From Phialocephala subalpina (lineage: Eukaryota; Ascomycota; Leotiomycetes; Helotiales; Mollisiaceae): a stretch of DNA of 38,208 nt. The DNA is taken from positions 151,310 to 189,517 of the forward strand of contig FJOG01000060.1 of NCBI GenBank assembly GCA_900073065.1, given 5' to 3'. The first letter of the stretch is position 1, and each line of letters opens with the position of its first letter. The position numbers and the translations under genes are program-made. Below, piece by piece: positions 23,220-34,155 of the stretch. The notes below the pieces were generated by a model. It searched no databases. It was not told the DNA's origin and was given only the letters and a program-made list of their open reading frames with translations.

Positions 23220-24161
23220 GTGGTGACATGAGAGATGTGGTGGGTAGGAAGGAGGTTTCTTGTATATATCTTCTTATCTTCTGTATATGAATGGAGCATT
23301 GTCTTCCAGCCCCGGCTTGGTCTATCGTCAAGTGCATAGAGTACAAGTCTGTCCACAGTCATTACGAGTCTGATTTTCGTATCACTTCAACTGCATTTGT
23401 CGCGTGTTTCTTCGGTCTGTAGGTTCCAAGTCAAGTTGTCCAGCCTTCAATTGCTAACATTGCTTATGGTCACATGACAGCTGTTCATTTTCGTACTTTG
23501 TCAGCATGGTGCATAGTCATCCCGACTTGATGGATTACTACCATGGAAGAGATGAATAACAGAGTTCACTCATGTTCTGTAACTTGAAAATTCTGTCAGT
23601 CTAGGGTGTGAATGCTTACATGCTAGTAACCAAGCTTCGCCGGGTTGCATCACCTACGCCCGACCTCCAAGTGTTCTGGGAGCCTCTTCTACTTGTGGTT
23701 TCAGGAGAAAGTCTTAGGAAGACGCATCCAAACAATCTGCGATATGCAATTACACATCTAAATTATAATCATTGGAGTTGGGTTGGGCCACACTCGACCC
23801 TCCTTTCGATAAATGTCTCTGACATGCAAGGGGTGATGATTGGTTTCATAGGGTAAGGACCACGCACGAGATGATGCGGTCTTAACGTGGCAAACGAGGA
23901 GTAGAGCGGGTCATCCACTGAGGATTGGAGGGTATGACAGGCGGCTGATGGCTAAGAGGCCTGAGGAGAAGGCCGGATGGCCGACTTATAGGTGCAGCAC
24001 ATAAGACTTCAGATTTGCTACTCATTTACTGGAAAATCTCAACTTTGAGCTGGCACATCTTCCTCCAAAAAGCTCAATTCCATACACCTCAGCAGCTTCA
24101 CGACTTACGTTCTCGTCATTCGAACACAACACGCCCAATCTAAAGTCGCCGTCGTGCCACG
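23220..24161. other. Spacer after the GH3 gene
   Basis: About 0.94 kb with no gene I can support. It includes the GH3 3' UTR and the upstream region of the small gene at 24,162. The frame at 23,608-23,856 has no recognisable feature. Confidence 0.45.
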
Positions 24162-24524
24162 ATGTCTAGCAACTGCTCGTCAACATTATGCGTCAATGGG
24201 TCAGTTCATAGGTATGAAAAGCTCACTCTATGCAGAGAGTAAAGCTAATACTGGGTTCACAGCTCCGACGGCTCTTCCACACCTCCCAATAAAGGTTCTG
24301 AGCGGTCTCAATTGGGCACCAAGCGGATTCAAATGTTCTTGCAAGACCCTTTCTATCCACCCTACTACGAGAAGAAATCAATAGTCGAGCATCGAGAGCA
24401 TATAGTGGCTCAGTTCAGAGAGATACTGGAGGTTCTGGGTCGAGCAGATGGAGACAGGAAGTCACCGGTCCAGGTTGCGAACGGGGGACTCGAAGCAGGG
24501 AAGCACAGTCAGCACACAAATTGA
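24162..24524 (+). CDS. Hypothetical small protein, 103 residues
   Basis: Two exons, 24162-24211 and 24263-24524, joined across a 51-bp intron (donor GTATGA, branch-like CTAATAC, acceptor TTCACAG) at phase 2. The product is 103 residues. The N-terminus is Ser/Asn/Cys-rich (MSSNCSSTLCVNGS), with no signal peptide or membrane segment. The middle has an aromatic, Pro-rich motif (MFLQDPFYPPYYEKK) leading into an amphipathic helix (HREHIVAQFREILEVLGRA); the tail is polar. I do not recognise the family. Evidence for a real gene is the good intron and frame continuity; there is no homology support. Confidence 0.5.
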
Positions 24525-25604
24525 CACGAAGAGATCTTTGGCATTGTCGACAAAGATCTTGACGTTTGTCGCAGAGAAATCGAGCTGAGAGACTGGGACG
24601 GAGGCATTTTTTAAGACCTAATTTTCGCTGTCTATATTCATTTTCTTCTTAGCCTACGTTTATGTCCTCATTTTTCACTGATTGCTTCTTCTTGCTTTAA
24701 TTAGTTGTTATTTTTCCTCTATCAGTGTGGTTCCTTAATTGCTATGTTTCCTCAATTGTTGTGTTTCCCGAACATCAAAGCTCCCAATGCTGCAGCGGCC
24801 AATCACAAAAGCACTGTGTTGTTCACTGCTGTCTTGGTTTCATGTGTCTGTGATTTTTCTTTGCCTATTCGGCATCAAATTCCAGCGCAAAATACTCTGG
24901 GCGCTATCATATTTTGGTGGTGCATGCTGCTGACAGGAGACCGCCGACCCCAATTAAGGCGTTCGCGGCGGTCATCTTTCGCGCGTCCACCCTAGTCCCT
25001 GAAGTTGCGGCGTCCATTAAGATGACCACGGCTCTTGAAACGCAAGGAGTTTAAGGTTATGTTCACCTGTCAAGATTATGGTTAAGAGCAGCACTTAGGG
25101 GTTCCGAGGCGCTGGGTCGGTGTTTGCCGCAGGCTGACAGCCTCGTCTGCAGCGACTGATATTTTCTTGTAAGCGCCGCCGCATATTTATTTTGGTATGC
25201 TTCTAGCGACCAGACCTTCCTACGACCTTTGACGGGGACGAAATGTCTCAGCCTTGTGGCAATCGTGTAATCAGATGGCGATAAGGGTATGACAAAGACA
25301 CTAATTTCAGCCTCCTCCTTTCCACACCTGCCAAGTGTCCGTGCCGCGTAACCGCAGTACCGCTTGAGTGGAGGTAGTGGTGTAGGACATTCGTAAAATA
25401 GAAAGAGGGCTTCATTCAGTCTGTCGCATCCACCGCCACTTTAACTAGAATAACGCATCTGCTGCTAAACGGAAAGTAATTGAGTTTTCGCTTTTACGTG
25501 GGACTGCACTGTCTCCTTTCTTGATGCCACGCTACCGTCATTTCTCCGATCCCACCATAACGAGTTGGACACATCAACGCCATATTGTTGCTATAACGAC
25601 ACAA
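24525..25604. other. Spacer between two small genes
   Basis: About 1.1 kb without a supportable gene. The part from 24,610 to 24,730 is T-rich and may be the 3' UTR of the small gene. Frames here (such as 24,705-24,995) lack domains. Confidence 0.45.
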
Positions 25605-26277
25605 TCACGTGTCTGGTCCAGAGCAACCCCCGTATGAACGATCGGTAGCTGAGAATGGGCATTTTCCAAGATTCGCTGCAAAAGGGTGAGTCAGACTGTT
25701 AGTCCAGCTCAAATAGTCACTTAGAGGCCGTGACTTACCTCGAGTACAAGTATCATCGGTGTACGCTCCGGGGACATAGCATCCGCGATTGACTGCCCAA
25801 TCCCAGCTCCTATGTGTTCTGTCAGGCTCTCGCCCCTCGATTCGTTGAAAAGGTATAACATACGTGTTTCCATCGACGCTTTCACAGTTCGTATAGCAGC
25901 TGAACTCGATGTTGTTGGTTGTCCCGGCAATGGATTCAACCTTATGGTTTCCATTTCCTCCATGTTTAGGGAGCCACCACTGTAGGTTCCACGGTCAGTA
26001 TAAAATTCGATACTTGGTACTAGAGTCTACGCAGATGCAGGGCTAAGCAAATACATACGCAGTCCACAGTGGTAGCAACATTGACGATGTCGCAGTGTTC
26101 GTAGCGTTTGACCAATCCGATCGCCCTGGCATCTGCGTCACGAGAAGCAATGGAAGCCATCTTTACGCGAAGTGCTTCGATGGACGCTTCCGTGGCGACA
26201 TCTCGGACCGCGACGAGAGGTGTGCTGATGACACTCAGTGGCGGCAATGCAGAGGCTAGAATGGCAGAGAATTTCAT
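25605..26277 (-). CDS. Small secreted cysteine-rich protein with Kex2-type propeptide
   Basis: Predicted secreted protein of 158 residues, assembled from four exons: 26277-26059, 25979-25864, 25809-25739 and 25675-25605. Introns are 79, 54, 63 bp; phases 0, 2 and 1 all agree. Residues 1 to about 24 form a signal peptide (MKFSAILASALPPLSV). Residues 25-58 are a Cys-free propeptide rich in Ala, Asp and Arg that ends in LVKR, a Kex2 site. The mature part starts at Tyr59 (YEHCDIVNV) and has 100 residues with eight cysteines, each in a distinct short motif (EHC, VDC, FSC, TNC, RGC, DTC, GKC, GGC), which suits four disulfides. It is also rich in aromatics (CWWLPKHGG, SWDWAV). I recognise no named family. 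The architecture fits an apoplastic effector candidate or other secreted small protein; no activity can be assigned from sequence. Confidence 0.85.
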
Positions 26278-27374
26278 GATTGGTGGCCGGTGTTTTCAAT
26301 TCTCGACAAGAATTGCAGGATTGACTCAAAGTGAGGATTGCGAGAGCCTGAAATAGGAGGGCGCGGCAGGGTTAATATAAGATTTGAACATGAGACTGTT
26401 CTTATGAGAACCAACTCAAGGCATTTACCTTGACCGCCTCCTGAGATTGCTCTCTACGGTTCGAGTGACTCACAGTTGTACTCGGTATCGTTGTAGAATT
26501 CCCGATTGGGTCTCAAAGGTTTGTTGATGTCCCACAAACTGATGGCAAGCCGTCCGGATTGACAAATTATGCGGGGAAGTGTAACACAAATGGAGGCTGC
26601 GAAGAGTACAAAAGGTCATTCGCCTCTCACAAAAGACTGAGTCGAATCAGCTTCAATACCTTGATCAACCGACTGAGGGATTTGATGTTACGCTCACGGT
26701 GCTTGCATCGATTTTGGCGGCTAGGCGGTATAGTTGAAGCCATGACCGTCGCCACCGAGAAGTCCTAGGGGGAAAAGGGGGTTGCCTCGCTTAAAACCCG
26801 AAGTATAAATGCCTTAGGCTGGGATGTTAGAACATCACACCGAAATCCTGCACTTCTCATAGCCACGATAGCATCATATCTCTGCTTTCAGGTCTGAAAA
26901 TGACATCCTCAAGTTAGTGACAACACTTCTTTTGCCTGGTACCATTGAAGTCAAGTGACTTTTCGGCAATATGACTCCAGATCTATCATATAGTTGGAGG
27001 TTTTGTTCCCTAATGCTGTTTTACTTCGCGATTTAAATTCTCCGCAGTAGTCAGGCTCCTGCTATCTATTTGAAGTCTTGCTGCAATACTGCCATCACGT
27101 GCACGCTTTGCCCCTTCTTGTTGCACAGCAAACTATCTTAAACGAAAGCGAGCTAAATATGTAGAAACCTTCGTAATCTTGTGTAGGAAGTTAAACAGCC
27201 TCAATGGCATAGCACAGCAGCCACATTATGATTCGACTGCTGCAGTTCGGCGCTGCGCGCTTGTCGGGTGCACCTGGATTGAGGCTTAGAGACAGCGCGA
27301 ACCCGACTTCCCTCCAACAACCAGCAAAGTGGGAATTCTTCTTCATTTCTTCATTTTTGAAATTTCTCCATTGA
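26278..27374. other. Spacer with no recognised gene
   Basis: About 1.1 kb. The proximal part is the promoter region of the minus-strand cysteine-rich gene. The frame at 26,559-26,768 has no recognisable feature. The stretch up to 27,375 may contain the lost 5' end of the adjacent pseudogene. Confidence 0.4.
26371..26380 (-). promoter_or_regulatory. TATA-like element before the secreted cysteine-rich gene
   Basis: The minus strand reads TTATATTAAC about 95-105 bases before the start codon at 26,277, a position suitable for a fungal TATA box. This rests on the motif only. Confidence 0.3.
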
Positions 27375-29962
27375 TTGATATTTCTCTTCAACGCGCTAGT
27401 TTTGACTAATCAAGCAATTCCTGGCAGAGTCCCTTCAACTGTATCCTCTTTGTCGCGACAATCGCAAGCAGAAATAAGCAGTTTCGAGACAATCGGTCCA
27501 ATCGGAGAAGTTACCCGATCGGCTCATACCCCCAAATCATTTATTGGTGATGATCAAAGTACCGCAAGCACTCCCAGGAAGCCTTTAGTGTCGACTTATG
27601 CTGGTAGGAGGGAATCATTGATAAATTCGAAAGAGGGCCCAAGTCCCAATGCCATTTTCGATCCAACGTCTTCGGAGTCTCAGAAGACTATCAATTAGGG
27701 TGTGCCTTGGCACAGACAGCCGTTGTATATGATCTTGTTCACACTTGCCGATCTTGGACTCGCCATTGGACACCGTATGTCTTCGTATATACGATGAGAC
27801 TTCTATTCTCGTAACTCCCTTCGAAATTTCAATATCGGTACGTTGAGTCTAAGGTTTCGGTGCACAGATGAGTATTACTCCGCCTTGAATAGAGCTTTGG
27901 TTGGCTCGAATGAGCGGCAACAATGGGCTCGTAACATTGGGAACATTTTTGCTGTACTGTTTGTTGCTACTTTACATGCGGCCAATTCCAGCGCGTATAA
28001 TCAGTATTTTTGGGTCGTTGTGCGGGAAAAGGGTTTTAGTATCGCGGCATTAGACAAATTGTTCTCCTTGACATCAGATCCTTCGGGATTCTTCCGCCTC
28101 GAAGTTCTGGGCAAGGCGACAGTAGCAACTTTATTAGCCTGTGCGACTTGGTAAGAAGAAAGATCATAAAATTTCTTGAGTATCATTGGCTGAATACGTA
28201 TAGGATGATGGCTTGGGCAGGTGTATTGCCACCTGGGACGCTGACCGTCGTGCCTGGAATTGTCAATGAGCAACACAGCGTCTCCATGTCAACTTTTGAC
28301 TGGAGTTCGACTTCTTGGACAGTAGCGGGCATTCACAAGGACCCATCAGCGGTTGTCATCTCAGTTGGAAACCGAGCTGCGGAGGCGATGGAAATTATTC
28401 CCGTCACTCCTCTTGCCGCCAACTCGTCATATATGATTCCAATCCAGGACCATACATGCAATGTGAGCCTGCAAATGATACGCAAACTCCAGTCTTCGAT
28501 TTCTATAGCAACACTCAGTCCACCAGCTTACGGATCTTCACCAACGCTACTTCAGGTAATGCAACAGCCGATCTTGCGAATGGTCAGAATATGCTTTTTT
28601 ACGCCGCCTTTGATCCCACTATGCGCATCTGGTTCCATGGGACTGATGATGATGATGATCCATTTGGAATTGGGCCTGAGCGTGATCCGGACCTTTACAA
28701 CGACTGGCACGTTTCTCTTCCAGCAGACTTTCTCGATACGTCAGGTTACCTAGTCGCGGACGACGATGCTCCCGACTACGTATGGCGGATGGTACCACGG
28801 CAGCTATGGATCCAGACCGCAGAGAAAAGTATACTTTGCACCCTCGGAAACGGCACTCGTGACGTGAACTTCGCCTTCGTTGATGGTGTGCAAACAATCA
28901 CCTACGGACCTCTCCAAGATTTCGAGGCTCTGTTCGTTCCTTTGCTAAGCTATCTGTCAGGGATGAACGAAGAGATATTTCTCTACGTTTCTGTCTACAT
29001 GTCCTTAATAAACATGCTCAACGGCAACGTTACGACCACGATCCCAGCATGGCAGGCTGGACTACCACAATCTGTTTACACGGAGTCGATAAATGATCAT
29101 TCAAGTAGGATACTTCTCACTGGTTTGGATGCTTGTGATGATTTCACCCAAAGCACATTTAATCTTCACCCACTACATGCGAATGAAACTGAGCTCGGGA
29201 ATAATACACCCGCTTCAATTTTCAGATATGAGGGGATATATCCTGATCCTCTTTTTATGAAACCGGGCTGGATGTGTCGGAATCGGACTTTGGATAGAGT
29301 TATCGAGGATTTGGCGACGAATATTACGATTAGTATGATGACGTCTCCACAACTCTTGTGAGAATGTCCCTTTAATCCTCGTTCATCGAGCATTGGTACT
29401 AACACACATTTAGGAAACCTAACTCGACATCAGCAACGGTCAGCTTCTCGCCAACCCGTAATGTCTACAACTACAACCCGTTCTATCTCTTCTTCTCCTA
29501 TGGCCTCGCTCTTCTTTTTACGCTGTTCAGTCTCACACTAGGTCTCTACGCATTCATTAGCAACGGTGTAATACACAGCACTTCATTTCCTCCATCGTCG
29601 CTACAACGAGGAATTATGAGCTTGATCTTCTGTCTAAAGGGAATTCTTTGGGTGCTTTGCCGAAGAATAAGAGTATGAAGAAGGTTAGATTGAGGTTTGG
29701 TGGGGTAGATAGTGGGGAGGAATATGCTGCGTTTGGGGCGGTAGAGAGGGTGAGGAAATTGAGGAGGGGTATGTTTGATTGTTTTCAAGTTGAAGGGAGC
29801 AAACTTTCGCTAGCAGGTCTCATGCCAAACCATGGACTAGGTACTCGGAAGTTTAAAGACATTGGCTCTAGGGAGAAATGTACGCAGATAGCTTTGAGAC
29901 CTTGCGCTCCACGATGCGAGGATGGGTCTAGTCCTAGTAACAATAGCTCAACTACGGGATAA
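27375..29962 (+). pseudogene. Decayed large fungal membrane protein gene (family with WHRQPxYM and GHHxYYS motifs)
   Basis: Resembles a common but uncharacterised Pezizomycotina membrane-protein family, with several TM helices near the N-terminus, a long glycosylated outer loop and a last TM before a cytosolic tail. Visible in order: polar N-terminus; PWHRQPLYMILFTLADLGLAIGH; intron 27,775-27,867; HEYYSALNRALVGS; YNQYFWVVVREKGFSIAALDKLFSL; intron 28,151-28,203; GVLPPGTLTVVP; outer loop with many NxT/S; intron 29,358-29,413; a TM from YNPFYLFFSYG; then IVATTRNYELDLLSKGNSLGALP and KKVRLRFG. Lesions: no in-frame ATG after the stop at 27,372; nonsense TAG at 27,696-27,698 just before the first TM; a one-base-loss frameshift near 28,440 (before GPYMQCEPAND); and another near 29,582 in a T-run, before SSIVATTRN. 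All introns still have intact sites, so loss looks recent. Confidence 0.8.
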
Positions 29963-31222
29963 CCCAATCATCTCTTCCTCTGGAAGTCCCCATCTACGTA
30001 GACACGACTCTACCCATCCGCGTGCCGGATACTCGTTTCGCTCAAGCTGTAAACCGTCCCGCTGACAACCAAAGCAGAATGAACGCAATTTCAGATTGAA
30101 TTGACCACCACTATCTCCGTTCTCCTCAATTAATGATACGATATGAAGTTAGTGGTGAATCTTTCCCGTTTCTGGAATTGTGATCACCCACCCCCACGAT
30201 CAGCAGCGAGTAGGAAGGCGTTCCGGAAAGACAGCAAAGGCCTTCAAGGAAACAAAAGCAATTAACGAGCCTAATCGCGGTAGTCTATGCGCACAGGCTT
30301 TTTTCAGGCCATTTTTAGCGATGAAAATCAAATCGTTTATTTTAATCACCTTCTATTTAACAAGTACAAAGTATTATTGCTTGTATTATTATAGTTGGAT
30401 TAAAAAGAAAGTAAACTGAATTGTTTTGTAGAAATTGAGAGAATTGGCATACAAATGAAAAATTTGACTTTTCTTATAGGGTTCTTCAGTGGGCAAATGG
30501 CCCTGATCGCACAGACTACCGCGATTAGGTTCGTGAAGGCGCATCGGAGACGCAAGCCCGTCATGAGAAGCCTGGGAATTTGCCGCTCTGTGGAACTGTT
30601 GGCGTTGCTGGGCCGAAAGTTACATCGGTGAGGGGCAAGGTTGGTACTGGGTGTAAGCGAGTGCTAAACGAGTCCACAGGGGAGAGAACACCGCATTCCT
30701 GGGGAATAGGGGTTCGCAACCCCACACCGCACTATGCAAACAATAGCGCTGCTTGCATGCGCAGAAACTACTTAGTCCATGTGTGCCGGGCGAGAGACGG
30801 TTGAGGCTGGGGATGTGTAGGTCTTAGATCTCACTTGAGATCGTAGTGATTGGCTTGTGAGCCTGTTCCATGTGAGTGTGCCCACGTAAGTGTGATGCTT
30901 GTGTGAACTGACTCTTCCGGCAACGTCCGTTGCCACATCATAATCTGGACGGCTTGCCATTTTTCTTGTACTTTCAAGTGAGACTATCGTGAGCCCGTGC
31001 TGTCTGTCTCTTTCCAGCGGGAAGTTAAAGAAAGGTTAACCGCGTCTTCCGCTGCTATCCATAAAGAAGAGGCTTCCCCCACGATTTGCCATGCTCATGG
31101 GAAAGCTGGAGTTTGAAGTCATTTCTATCGAACTGCGGTCTGGATGTAACAGTACCAGCCGTGTGCATGACCCGCCATATTCTTGGACACCCCATTGGCC
31201 ATCGAAATACCCCTCAGTTACC
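29963..31222. other. Spacer with an AT-leaning patch and a short palindrome
   Basis: About 1.25 kb without a supportable gene. It becomes AT-rich near 30,330-30,480. A perfect short hairpin, GGGGTTCGCAACCCC, lies at 30,709-30,723; the surrounding bases do not fold as a tRNA. Confidence 0.45.
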
Positions 31223-31560
31223 ATGCCTCAACCAGACAAGTACTCCGTCATCGCTGTTGCTAACTCCATACAAGAGTGAGAACGCATTCCATGGTACAAG
31301 CGCCAGATAAAGAGAGCTTCTTGCTAACTTCTTAATCTCGTAGACTCGAGGACTTAAGCACAAGAGTTGTCAACAACGAGAAATACACGCTCGAACGTAT
31401 CGAAGACTTCTTGAAGGACGCAGACTCTGCTTACCTCCCACTGGACCAATGGAAGACTCCTTCAAGCACATCTCGAACTCGGCGGTTGAAAGCTTCTTTA
31501 GCAAACTTTGATAAAGCGTTCTGTGGAGTGGGGACAGAGACCGGAGTAACCCCGGTGTAA
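31223..31560 (+). CDS. Hypothetical small protein, 89 residues
   Basis: Two exons, 31223-31275 and 31344-31560, with a 68-bp phase-2 intron (donor GTGAGA, acceptor CTCGTAG). The product begins MPQPDKYSVIAVANSIQE and is mainly charged and helical, with Leu heptad-like spacing (TRVVNNEKYTLERIEDFLKD) and a basic segment (SRTRRLKASLANFDK). There is no signal peptide or TM segment. The start at 31,223 is chosen for its ACC-ATG context and because the upstream extension looks non-conserved; an in-frame ATG at 31,091 would give 133 residues. I do not recognise the family. Exon continuity and protein-like composition support a real gene. Confidence 0.55.
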
Positions 31561-32079
31561 TCGATATCAAAAAGTATAATGACAAGGATGGCGTTGCTTG
31601 AAAACTGGCGTTAATTGCATGCGATGATAGGCTGTAAGACTTGGATGTGCTTGTTTGAAATTCGAGCCATTGACATACAATGTCGTCTTGGATTTCCAGC
31701 TTCCATTTGGTGCTTGGAAATCCAATGTGGTGTAATGAAACTTTTGTCTAAACAATTGCAAGCAATGAAGATCCAAACAAAGCAAAGTGAAGTGTGATGC
31801 TTGAAGGTGACCGGTAAGGGCATTCGTTCAAGTCGTGGCTTCCAGCCTTAGAGATGAGGGATTCCCAGGAAAGCACTTTCCATTACCGACCATCGTGATC
31901 TTCTAACTCTACCAAGCACACCTAATAATAGCAAGTGCAAGGCATCGAGCCTGCACAAATTGCCCCTGAAGCCACCTTGACGCCAACGCTGTGCTGAAAA
32001 CAAAGGTCATTCTCTCGTATCTCTCGTATCAACGCATTATCATCGAGCTTTCAGCAAGAGAATTCTGTCATCTCCTCCT
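31561..32079. other. Convergent intergenic region with a stem-loop
   Basis: About 0.5 kb between two convergent genes. It contains an inverted repeat at 31,690-31,723: GGATTTCCA pairs with TGGAAATCC, the pairing extending through an adjacent GC with a one-base bulge, around an 11-base loop. This could act in a 3' UTR or be chance. No gene is seen. Confidence 0.45.
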
Positions 32080-33754
32080 TCACGTTCTCAAATCAACCAC
32101 CGAGAATTCCATCCCTTCTGCCTCGAACACATGGCCGGGTTTTAAAGCATCTGTGTAGATGTTCTCTTCCGCGTGTGGATGGAAGAGACCAGTATTTCGA
32201 CATGACGCCACTGCTTGCTTTCCAGGAGGATCTGTTAATCGGAATACACCCCACCTGATTCATGTCAGCAGATTATATAAAAGGGAAGGAAGATAGACTT
32301 ACGAAGGATTCTTGCTTGGCGCACAGACAATGGCAATACTCTCCTTCATCATCATCTGGTACGCACAATGGGTATGAAGATCCACACTGCTCATGAAGCA
32401 TGATTGTGTAGGATGAGTATGGATCCAGCCGAGTTGCAATAAGTCCTCCTTCTCGCAGTAAGCGAAGAATGCAGCATCATTGGTTGTCTCGCATGTGTCG
32501 CTTGTGCTCTTCTGGTCAGGTATGACGACTTGAGAAATAAACAGAGCATTTGAGATCAACGTTCCACAAAGCATACCGCAGGTCTCTAGGTTGCGTCGAG
32601 TGTTGGACTCTGCATACCTCAAGAACTCGTGCCGGATTCCTTGAGGCAGAAACACTGTTCTGAGGGGCTCTCCATTCTCCAGGTATGCTGAAGGTCGGAA
32701 AGTGAATGTGGATGGGGCTCTGGCGCTCGACAAATCGGCATCCGGCAGAGGTGGAGCTGCTTTCTCAGGACGAGGCGGCGGTAGTTCGTCCTCCTGATAT
32801 CTTTCTTTTGGTGGCTTGGGAGGTAGGGAATCGGGAGTGCGAGGAGGAGGTTGTGAGTCGAGTCGGCTGTCGTAGTTGAAAGGCTCGGATTTCGTGATGG
32901 AGGGGTAGCGATATTCACTGCCCTTTTTCATTGGCATAATCGCTTGTGGACGAGGCTTCGTTATCCTTTTCTTGGCCCCTTCTGGTACAATGTCGTGCGG
33001 TCCATCCATACGTCGCCGTGAGGCTTCCATGTTCAATCGCATCTCCTCGTCATCTTGTTTGGAATTATCCCTTGATAGTGCCGCTTCCCAATCATCCCAT
33101 AGTCCAGCCGTACGTCTTTCTTGTTCCTCCTGCTCCGACACCCCAGCTTGACGAGTTGCTCTCCTCGCCGCATCTCTTCTCCGGATCTCCTTATGGGCCA
33201 ACTTCACTGCTAGTTGACTGTTCTCCGCAGCAGCCAGAGTTGTAGTATTTCCCGCCACAGCCGGATCCGAAGCTGCCGCGAGCTCGTTCTGTGATCGCGA
33301 TCTTCTTCTGTCATAGTCTACCGCCACGCTCGCCTCCCTCCGTCGTTCCAAAGCCCTCTCCCAAGCATTGTATCGCGCGTCGATCCGAGGCTTGAGGACG
33401 GCCAAAGTGTCCAGGACACCAGGCAACGTCTTTCGCGTAGCCTTCATCCCATTTCGATTCTCGGGATCGTTCGCAGATGGATGGGATGGGAGCTTATTCG
33501 CAACCAGAGTGGCATATCTCATCAGCAAGAGATAGGCTTGTTGGTCGTTCTCTTCCTGCTCGTAGATTTGCGCCTTTGGTCGTCAGTCATGGAGTCCGAC
33601 CGTTTGTGCGACAACATACCTCTCTCAGCAACGTATCTGCGGTCCGTAGCCAGTACTTCATGGCAATAAATGGATTGAACTCGAAGTCTTCGGCCTTCAA
33701 AGCTATCTCCTTGACCGACATAGGCTTCGCGATCTGTAGCAATGACCCCGCCAT
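32080..33754 (-). CDS. sst2: AMSH/Sst2-type JAMM deubiquitinase
   Basis: Endosomal K63-linkage-specific deubiquitinating metalloprotease that works with the ESCRT machinery to remove ubiquitin from cargo. Three exons: 33754-33620, 33573-32303 and 32254-32080; introns 46 and 48 bp; 526 residues. Residues about 12-80 form the USP8-dimerisation/MIT-like helical domain (ALKAEDFEFNPFIAMKYWLRT, shortened here). The middle is charged, then Pro-rich (PPPRTPDSLPPKPPKERY) and could bind SH3-type partners. The C-terminal MPN+ domain has the catalytic Glu in ETCGMLCG (about 375) and the zinc motif HTHPTQSCFMSSVD with His430, His432 and Asp443, all intact. The final exon supplies the AMSH-type C-terminus, including the Cys/His stretch SCRNTGLFHPH. 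The gene is divergent from the mitochondrial factor gene with about 400 bp between start codons. Confidence 0.95.
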
Positions 33755-34155
33755 GATTGGATGATTCGACTACCGTTTGTCCTGGTATTGCTTCTGTTGT
33801 GTGCAAGAGCTTGGTATACAAGTGATACCATCTCAAGGCATGCTTCCCATCGAAGTTGCGTTAGACACTTCGAATACGTGGTTTGCAGAGGTCGAATTCC
33901 TGTTGCCTGTGGATTCAGTCGCCTGCCTCTTGTCACGCTCTGAAACCTTGAAGGGCAAGTCGATGCGGTGAGAAGCGGCAGAATTGCGACGGGCCGGAGA
34001 AACCAGAGATGCACACTTCTCAGCCTTGTCGCCTCGTCACAAAATTTTGTCGACGCATCAGCCTCATCAACACTCGCCCCTTTCTGACCTCAGTCACTCT
34101 TTGAACAGCACGCCCTTTCACCTGCGATCCTAGAATTTCGACGAAGCCATCATTG
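33755..34155. promoter_or_regulatory. Shared divergent promoter region
   Basis: About 400 bp separates the start codons of the deubiquitinase (minus) and the mitochondrial factor (plus), so both promoters must lie here. No strong TATA box is visible, as is common for housekeeping genes. Specific transcription-factor sites cannot be assigned with confidence. Confidence 0.5.

Noticed and set aside
30660..30760. Possible tRNA or structured RNA around GGGGTTCGCAACCCC
   Set aside because: Only one small hairpin is present. No cloverleaf, A/B box pair or CCA-proximal acceptor stem could be drawn.
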